64,000 nucleotides of DNA, from the NCBI GenBank assembly GCA_017541445.1, contig JAFXZC010000006.1, positions 104,386 to 168,385 of the forward strand, written 5' to 3'. How positions within the stretch are numbered: the first letter of the stretch is position 1; each line of letters starts with the position of its first letter. The translations under genes and the position numbers were made by a program. The DNA is from Bacilli bacterium (GTDB lineage Bacteria > Bacillota_I > Bacilli_A > RF39 > UBA660). Below are positions 58,838-64,000 of the stretch, piece after piece. Below the pieces are notes generated by a model, which had not been told where the DNA came from, searched no databases, and was given only the letters and a program-made list of their open reading frames with translations.

Positions 58838-59782
58838 TTATTTTTTCTTATATTTTAATATAAAAGGAATTGCAAATAATCTAGGTATTTTTCTAGATAA
58901 TTTACTCCTATATTTTTCTAACGTTTCATAATAAACAGATAAATTCTTACTTCTAAAATTCAATATTTCTTCTAATTTATCTCCATCATCATAGTATCCA
59001 CCATAATAATTCTTTTCAGAAAATAGCCAAACACCTAAAAATCTAAATGAAAGACCATAATATTTTAAAATATTTACAATAAATTCAGAATATCTAGTTC
59101 TAAACTTTTCTCCTCCACTTAAATTATATGTTTTTCCATTAATTTCTTTTAAATTATCAATAGCACATACAAATGCATAACCAGCATCTTCAGCTGAAAT
59201 AGTTTCTAAATTTGAATTCATATTAACATTATATATAATTGCATCTTTTTTAGGATCACCTAATACATAAGCTAACCTAAAAATAGTATAATTCTTTATT
59301 GAATCCTTAATATAATCTTCACATTTTACTTTATATTTAGAATAATAATCAAAACTATCATATTCTAATTCTGACTTAACTGTAATCTTTTCTTTTTCTT
59401 CTTTTTTACCATATACAGAAGTACTAGATGCATATAACAAATGGCAATCAGGATTATATCTCTTAATAGCATTACATATAGTTTTAGTTCCTCCATAATC
59501 CATCTGTTCACATAAATCATCTCTTAAATTTGCCATTGGTGGAATAATACCAGCTAAATGAATAACTATATCGTTATCTTTAACTAAAGAATCGACTAGA
59601 GAAATATCATTTACATCTCCGTAAACAATACTTACCCTTTTTCTAAAATTCTTTAACTTCTTATAAAGAAGTTTAGTTTTTAAATCCAAAACAGTAATAT
59701 CATATTTACCTTCACTAAGTAAAAATCTTATTACTTGATAACCAACCATTCCACCTGCCCCAGTAACTAATACTCTTTTCAT
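58838..59782 (-). CDS. NAD-dependent epimerase/dehydratase family protein
   Basis: A 314-residue extended SDR protein: Rossmann motif TGAGGMVGYQV (7-17), catalytic Ser in LLYASSTSVYG and YxxxK in YYSKYKVKCED. The nucleotide sugar or other substrate is not evident. It lies between yebC and tsaD with short gaps and GAGGTGAT sites, so it is probably co-transcribed. Confidence 0.85.
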   Translation of the reverse strand: MKRVLVTGAGGMVGYQVIRFLLSEGKYDITVLDLKTKLLYKKLKNFRKRVSIVYGDVNDISLVDSLVKDNDIVIHLAGIIPPMANLRDDLCEQMDYGGTKTICNAIKRYNPDCHLLYASSTSVYGKKEEKEKITVKSELEYDSFDYYSKYKVKCEDYIKDSIKNYTIFRLAYVLGDPKKDAIIYNVNMNSNLETISAEDAGYAFVCAIDNLKEINGKTYNLSGGEKFRTRYSEFIVNILKYYGLSFRFLGVWLFSEKNYYGGYYDDGDKLEEILNFRSKNLSVYYETLEKYRSKLSRKIPRLFAIPFILKYKKK

Positions 59783-59797
59783 CTAATCACCTCAGAA

Positions 59798-60811
59798 TTA
59801 ATATATTTCATCACTACTAGTAGCATTTAAATCCAAATCAGCAAATTGACCTTTTAAATATAAAGGATATGCAGCTGCACCTATCATAGCTCCATTATCT
59901 GTACAATATAATAATCTAGGAACAGATAAATCAACGCCATATTTGTCGCAAACCTTTTGCATTTCTCCTCTTAAATACTTGTTAGCTGATACTCCTCCAG
60001 CTATTATCATATTTTTTACATTATACTTTTTAATTGCTAATTCACTTTTTCTACATAATTCATCAATAGCAACATCTTGAAAAGATCTTGCTAAGTCATT
60101 ATTTCTAATTTCATTACCTCTTTGTTGTTCATTATGAACCAAATTAATAATATTACTCTTTAAACCACTAAAGCTCATATTAAATGTATCATCATTCATT
60201 GGTTTTGGCAAATCATATGTATGCTTTCCTTCTAGAGCAGCTTTTTCTACTTTTGGACCACCTGGATAACCTAAACCTATAACTCTTGCTACTTTATCAT
60301 AACATTCGCCAATAGCGTCATCTAAAGTTCCACCTAAATGTTCAAAATCATAATCACCTTTCATCATAATCAAATCAGTATGACCACCGCTTACTACTAA
60401 AGCTAACAATGGGAACTTCATAGGTCTTTCTAAATTATTAGCATATATATGACCAGCAATATGATTAACAGCTATTAATGGCTTCTTATATACAAAAGAT
60501 AAAGTCTTAGCAAATTCAACACCTACTAATAAACTACCCAATAAACCAGGTGCATAAGTTACAGCAATAGCATCTATTTGATCCATAGTCATATTAGCTT
60601 TATTTAATGTTTCTTCTAAAACCATTGTAACATTCTCAGTGTGCATTCTAGATGCTATTTCAGGAACAACACCACCAAATTCAGCATGAGTATCCATTTG
60701 AGTTAAAACAGTTAAGTAAATACATTCACAACCATTTTTAATAATAGCCATACTAGTCTCATCACAAGAAGACTCAATACCTAATATATATACATCCTTA
60801 TTTTTTTTCAT
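59798..60811 (-). CDS. tsaD: tRNA N6-threonylcarbamoyladenosine transferase TsaD
   Basis: A 337-residue TsaD (Kae1 family): ILGIESSCDETS at the N-terminus, metal-binding NHIAGH, VSGGHT and GECYDKVARVIGLGYPGG, with later SFSGLKSN and GGVSANKYLR. It transfers the threonylcarbamoyl group to A37 of ANN-decoding tRNAs together with TsaB and TsaE, all encoded within 2.5 kb. The ATG at 60811 is preferred over 60820 because AAGAG lies nine bases upstream; the gene overlaps rimI. Confidence 0.95.
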   Translation of the reverse strand: MKKNKDVYILGIESSCDETSMAIIKNGCECIYLTVLTQMDTHAEFGGVVPEIASRMHTENVTMVLEETLNKANMTMDQIDAIAVTYAPGLLGSLLVGVEFAKTLSFVYKKPLIAVNHIAGHIYANNLERPMKFPLLALVVSGGHTDLIMMKGDYDFEHLGGTLDDAIGECYDKVARVIGLGYPGGPKVEKAALEGKHTYDLPKPMNDDTFNMSFSGLKSNIINLVHNEQQRGNEIRNNDLARSFQDVAIDELCRKSELAIKKYNVKNMIIAGGVSANKYLRGEMQKVCDKYGVDLSVPRLLYCTDNGAMIGAAAYPLYLKGQFADLDLNATSSDEIY

Positions 60812-61232
60812 TATCAACATCTCTTTTCATAATTAATGCATCTTCATTACCATAGTATTTTTTTCTTACATTAATTACCTTAAAATTATTTTTCTTATAA
60901 AATTCAATAGCTGCATTATTACTTTCTCTTACTTCTAGCATTATACTGTTGATATCTTTATAATTATCAACAATATAATTTAATAATTTAGTACCAATAC
61001 CTTTATCACGATAATCTTTATTAACTATTATATTAACTATATCTATATTTTCATATAGTTTATTAATATGAATAAAACCAACTAAATTATTATCTATATA
61101 ATAACCATATATAAAATCATATTTAGATTTAACTAAATCATCTAATTTATATAAAGTATTAAAATTATTATTTAATTCTTTACCTAATTCATAAAAAGAA
61201 TCAATATCTTTAATATCTATTTTATTTATCAT
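60798..61232 (-). CDS. rimI: RimI-like GNAT acetyltransferase
   Basis: A 144-residue GNAT protein with DYRDKGIGTKLLNYIV (acetyl-CoA site) and EVRESNNAAIEFYKKNNFKVI, close to RimI-type ribosomal-protein alanine acetyltransferases. The order tsaB-rimI-tsaD is common in Firmicutes. Overlaps both neighbours. Confidence 0.82.
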   Translation of the reverse strand: MINKIDIKDIDSFYELGKELNNNFNTLYKLDDLVKSKYDFIYGYYIDNNLVGFIHINKLYENIDIVNIIVNKDYRDKGIGTKLLNYIVDNYKDINSIMLEVRESNNAAIEFYKKNNFKVINVRKKYYGNEDALIMKRDVDNEKK

Positions 61233-61791
61233 TTAAACCAGTAATTCCTTTTGCATATAAAGGTTTAACATTATGAGGATTTATAGATTCAATCTTTTTA
61301 CTATATTCATAAACTTTATTATAATCTATCTCAACATCATTTATAACTTCATTACTATTTTTTAGCTCTTCATAGGCTGATTTAGGCATATATTTAATCT
61401 CTTCTAACAAATTATTGTCTTTATCAAAAAAGCCTACAAAAGCACCATTTTTATCCTCATTTGCTATTACTTTTTTTCCATCTACATTAACAGCCATAAT
61501 AGATAAAGAATCTAATGTCTTAATAGGAATATTTAATGCATATGCAATAGTTTTAGCAATAGTAACAGCAATTCTTTCACCAGTAAAAGAACCAGGTCCA
61601 TTTACTACTAATATTTCTTTTAAATCACTAACATCAATACTAGCTTCATTTAAAACATCTCTAATAGTAGGTAAAGTTACCTGACTATGTTTACTATTAG
61701 TAGATATATTTTTAGAATTAATAACATTACCATCTTTATATAAAACTATTACTACATTTTTATCATGTGTATCTATAAATAATGAATACAT
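61222..61791 (-). CDS. tsaB: TsaB, t6A synthesis scaffold
   Basis: A 189-residue TsaB: SLFIDTHDKNVVIVLYKDG at the start, VNGPGSFTGERIAVTIAKTIAY and TLDSLSIMA are the family's conserved segments. It lacks its own catalysis and bridges TsaD with TsaE. TATAAT with a 24-nt leader precedes the ATG. Slightly shorter than typical (about 220). Confidence 0.92.
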   Translation of the reverse strand: MYSLFIDTHDKNVVIVLYKDGNVINSKNISTNSKHSQVTLPTIRDVLNEASIDVSDLKEILVVNGPGSFTGERIAVTIAKTIAYALNIPIKTLDSLSIMAVNVDGKKVIANEDKNGAFVGFFDKDNNLLEEIKYMPKSAYEELKNSNEVINDVEIDYNKVYEYSKKIESINPHNVKPLYAKGITGLNDK

Positions 61792-61834
61792 AATAATCCC
61801 TCTTTCAACCGCCCTATTATATCATAAATTAGGC

Positions 61835-61856
61835 CAAAAAAAAACTCTTTCGAGTT
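61835..61856 (-). terminator. Terminator of tsaE
   Basis: 5-bp stem AACTC/GAGTT with stable loop GAAA and nine U on the minus strand. Confidence 0.75.
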
Positions 61857-62307
61857 ATAAAACAGATTGACATAGATCTTCGTATTTTTCACCATATGGT
61901 GTAAATACCAATACTCTAGTATTTTCATCAATTACTTTAAACCTAATATCTAATCTTTCTTCTGGAAGTTGATCTTGAATCATCTCTGGCCATTCTATAA
62001 TAACAACACCATCTTGATTCAAATAATCTTTTAATCCAAAATCTTCTTTTGAATCATCAAGTCTATAAACATCCATATGATATAAAGGCATTTCACCATC
62101 AGGATATTCTTTAACTAAACTAAAAGTAGGACTAGTAATTGTTTCATTTAAACCTAATGCTTTTGCAAAACCTTTAACAAATACAGTTTTGCCACTTCCT
62201 AATTCTCCATCCAAACAAATAACCATACCAGGGAATTTTTCACTCTCTAGATTTTCAGCTATTTCCATAGTGTCTTCTTCAGATCTAGATGTATATTTGT
62301 AATTCAT
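61855..62307 (-). CDS. tsaE: TsaE, t6A synthesis ATPase
   Basis: A 150-residue TsaE: Walker A GELGSGKT (34-41), TSPTFSLVKEY (switch region), MDVYRLD and IIEWPEM. It hydrolyses ATP to reset the TsaB-TsaD complex. TATAAT at 62325-62330 lies 17 nt from the ATG with GGTGAT in between. Confidence 0.93.
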   Translation of the reverse strand: MNYKYTSRSEEDTMEIAENLESEKFPGMVICLDGELGSGKTVFVKGFAKALGLNETITSPTFSLVKEYPDGEMPLYHMDVYRLDDSKEDFGLKDYLNQDGVVIIEWPEMIQDQLPEERLDIRFKVIDENTRVLVFTPYGEKYEDLCQSVL

Positions 62308-62376
62308 ACTGTATCACCAAAAACATTATAACAATATTAACAATTATTTTTCAACTATTATGTAATAATTTACAAA

Positions 62377-63474
62377 CTATAGACAAGTTTTTGCCTTACC
62401 AAATATGGCAGTATAAGTACCTGAATCGTAATGTAACCCATCTTGAGTTTTAAAACTACTCTTTATAGTATTATAAACATCACAATACTTTATATTAGTA
62501 GCACTTATACCATTCTTTAATCTAGTATTAAATTCAATAATATTACTATTTTTTGTAGAATAACCATGCTGAGCTTCTATTGCTTCATTAACAGGGTTAA
62601 CACTTACTAATACAATATTTTGGTTTTTCCAACTAGTTCTAGCAAGTTCATTATATTTAACAATATATTTATCAATATCACTCAAAAGAAAATTAACACC
62701 CATATATGAAATAATATTAAAAGTAGTATTAGGATATTGAGTAATTAAATTATTAATAGCTGGAACGGCACTAGAAGCAAACCAACTATATCCCATTGAT
62801 CCTTGTGCAATAAAAATATCATTTCCATGAACTTTTGCACCACTACTATTAAAAGTACAACCATTATATGAACCAGTAATCGCTGCACACATACCAACAG
62901 TTCGAGAATCACCTACATGAATAGTGACTGTACCAGCAGGAACGGAACTAGGTGTAGTACTACTTGAAGGACTTGTACCATAACTAGTAGAAGATTGTTG
63001 TTGCTGTTGCTGTTTAGCTTCTTTTTCTTTCCTAACCTTCTCTAACGCCCTGGCATAAGCCAAATCTTTATCTTTACGTTCTTTTCCAGCACGACTTAAA
63101 GCTTCTAAAACAGCTTTCTTTTCTTCTTCATCTTGCAATGCACGAGCATCTCTAAATAATTTAATAGAATCTTTATTTGCATTATCAAAACAAATAACAA
63201 TACTAGAAGAACTAAATTTTTCCCCCAATAAATTATCAAATAAAAATATAATAAAAGATGGTAAAACAAATACTAAAAGCGCAGCCACTAAAGACTTTAA
63301 CATATTAGGCAAATATTTTTTTATATCTTCAGACCCAATAACAGCTTTTACAACATTTGAAACACCATTATATATAATAATAATTGGTAACATAATAAAA
63401 AGAATCTTAAATATAATTTTAAGAAATAATAAGAAAGTTAAAATTTCAGGATTTTGACATGGAGTTAATTTCAT
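62377..63474 (-). CDS. Membrane-associated SGNH/GDSL hydrolase-like protein
   Basis: A 365-residue protein. It starts with two or three membrane helices (about 10-85), followed by a charged coiled coil (about 105-160), a run of seven Gln and a Ser/Thr linker. The C-terminal domain (about 180-365) has VGDSRTVGM, with the catalytic Ser of block I, and DGLHYD with His near the end, as in SGNH esterases acting on cell-wall or polysaccharide esters. The ATG at 63474 (MKLTPC) has GGTGAT and a TATAAT at 63491-63496; the longer open frame is only the rRNA terminator region. Confidence 0.78.
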   Translation of the reverse strand: MKLTPCQNPEILTFLLFLKIIFKILFIMLPIIIIYNGVSNVVKAVIGSEDIKKYLPNMLKSLVAALLVFVLPSFIIFLFDNLLGEKFSSSSIVICFDNANKDSIKLFRDARALQDEEEKKAVLEALSRAGKERKDKDLAYARALEKVRKEKEAKQQQQQQSSTSYGTSPSSSTTPSSVPAGTVTIHVGDSRTVGMCAAITGSYNGCTFNSSGAKVHGNDIFIAQGSMGYSWFASSAVPAINNLITQYPNTTFNIISYMGVNFLLSDIDKYIVKYNELARTSWKNQNIVLVSVNPVNEAIEAQHGYSTKNSNIIEFNTRLKNGISATNIKYCDVYNTIKSSFKTQDGLHYDSGTYTAIFGKAKTCL

Positions 63475-63508
63475 ATTATCACCAACTACAATTATAACAA
63501 AATATAAT

Positions 63509-63539
63509 AAAAAAAGCGCTAAATATAAAAATTTAGCGC
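63509..63539 (-). terminator. Terminator of the rRNA operon
   Basis: 9-bp stem GCGCTAAAT/ATTTAGCGC with a 6-base loop and seven U on the minus strand, just after 5S. Confidence 0.9.
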
Positions 63540-63548
63540 AAAAAAAAA

Positions 63549-63651
63549 TTGGCAACTACCTATTTTCGCAAGAAACTATCTTCGGCGTATAAGTGCTTAA
63601 CTACTCTGTTCGGGATGGGAAGAGGTGTATCCACTTAGCTATCGTCACCAA
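63549..63651 (-). rRNA. rrf: 5S ribosomal RNA
   Basis: The minus strand reads GGTGACGATAGC, GGATACACCTCTTCCCATCC, CGAACAGAGTAGTTAAGC and ends GTAGTTGCC, the usual 5S landmarks; about 103 nt. Ends are given to within a few bases. Confidence 0.95.
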
Positions 63652-63701
63652 TAAAGGATTTTGTCCTTTAAAAACATGATAATGCACAAACAAATAATAA
63701 T

Positions 63702-64000
63702 TAGGATTAAATCCTCGTGTTATTAGTACAGGTCAGCTCAAAGTATTGCTACTCTTCCACCTCCTGCCTATCAACGTTGTAGTCTTCAACGACACTTACT
63801 TATTACTAATGGGAAAATTCATCTTGAAGGGGGCTTCACGCTTAGATGCTTTCAGCGTTTATCCCTTCCGCACATAGCTACTCTGCAATGCAACTGGCGT
63901 TACAACAGATACACCAGAGATGCGTCCATTCCGGTCCTCTCGTACTAGGAACAGCACTCCTCAATTTTCCTACGCCCACGACGGATAGGGACCGAACTGT
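63702..64000 (-). rRNA. rrl: 23S ribosomal RNA, 3' end (partial)
   Basis: The minus strand ends with GCTGACCTGTACTAATAACACGAGG and contains the sarcin-ricin loop (AGTACGAGAGGACCGG) and AGCGTGAAGCCCCCTTC. The gene continues beyond the window. The 50-nt spacer to 5S holds a small hairpin AAAGGA/TCCTTT. Confidence 0.97.

Noticed and set aside
63475..63555. N-terminal extension of the SGNH hydrolase gene up to 63555
   Set aside because: This stretch is the promoter, leader and rRNA terminator; GGTGAT and TATAAT point to the ATG at 63474.

Overview
The window is very AT-rich. Almost every gene lies on the minus strand, collinear with an rRNA operon whose 23S 3' end and 5S gene sit at the right edge. 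TGG encodes Trp and TGA is used as a stop (for example at 11239 and 24457), so the standard code applies, not the mycoplasma code. Single-membrane surface proteins, a T-box aspS, a FemX/MurM-type ligase, an S66 carboxypeptidase, a thyX-like gene and GGTGA-type ribosome sites point to an uncultured, Mollicutes-related low-GC member of the Bacilli (RF39-like). The lineage is an inference.

Left part (1-9.6 kb): a four-gene cassette (4144-6045, 2395-4131, 2048-2392, 1028-2038) combines a BspA-like LRR protein, a radical SAM/SPASM enzyme, a small protein with a Gly/Ser/Asn tail (possible modified peptide) and a Tim44-like zinc-ribbon membrane protein. Housekeeping and small membrane genes follow.

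Centre (9.6-36.9 kb): the remarkable locus. Genes for an F-type ATPase are present in classical order (c, b/delta-like, alpha, gamma, beta, epsilon). No subunit a is recognisable, and the c subunit has Thr where the ion-binding Asp/Glu should be. The place of subunit a is taken by a single-pass surface protein, preceded by surface proteins of 1982, 3882 and 250 residues. These four surface proteins appear to share one membrane-proximal module of about 250 residues, and the 250-residue protein is the module alone. The catalytic residues of beta and the arginine finger of alpha are kept. The simplest reading is an ATP-driven F1-like machine uncoupled from ion flow and linked to giant extracellular proteins, that is, a candidate mechanical surface machine. 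The comparison I can make is with the F1-like ATPases of mycoplasmas (gliding and the Ig-binding/protease system), but gene content here differs. A 330-nt structured RNA candidate with its own promoter and terminator lies just upstream (36981-37309).

Right part (37-64 kb): a metallophosphatase, LdcA-like peptidase, several small membrane genes, T-box-controlled aspS, an unusual tandem ThyX, two BtaA-like proteins, a GNAT/transglutaminase-like fusion, the only plus-strand gene (FemX/MurM-like), and a PhoB/PhoR-type two-component system flanked on both sides by 11-bp-period direct repeats resembling Pho boxes. A YebC regulator, the t6A genes tsaD-rimI-tsaB and tsaE, and an SGNH hydrolase precede the rRNA genes. 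Many genes have their -10 box only 15-19 nt from the start codon, giving very short leaders.
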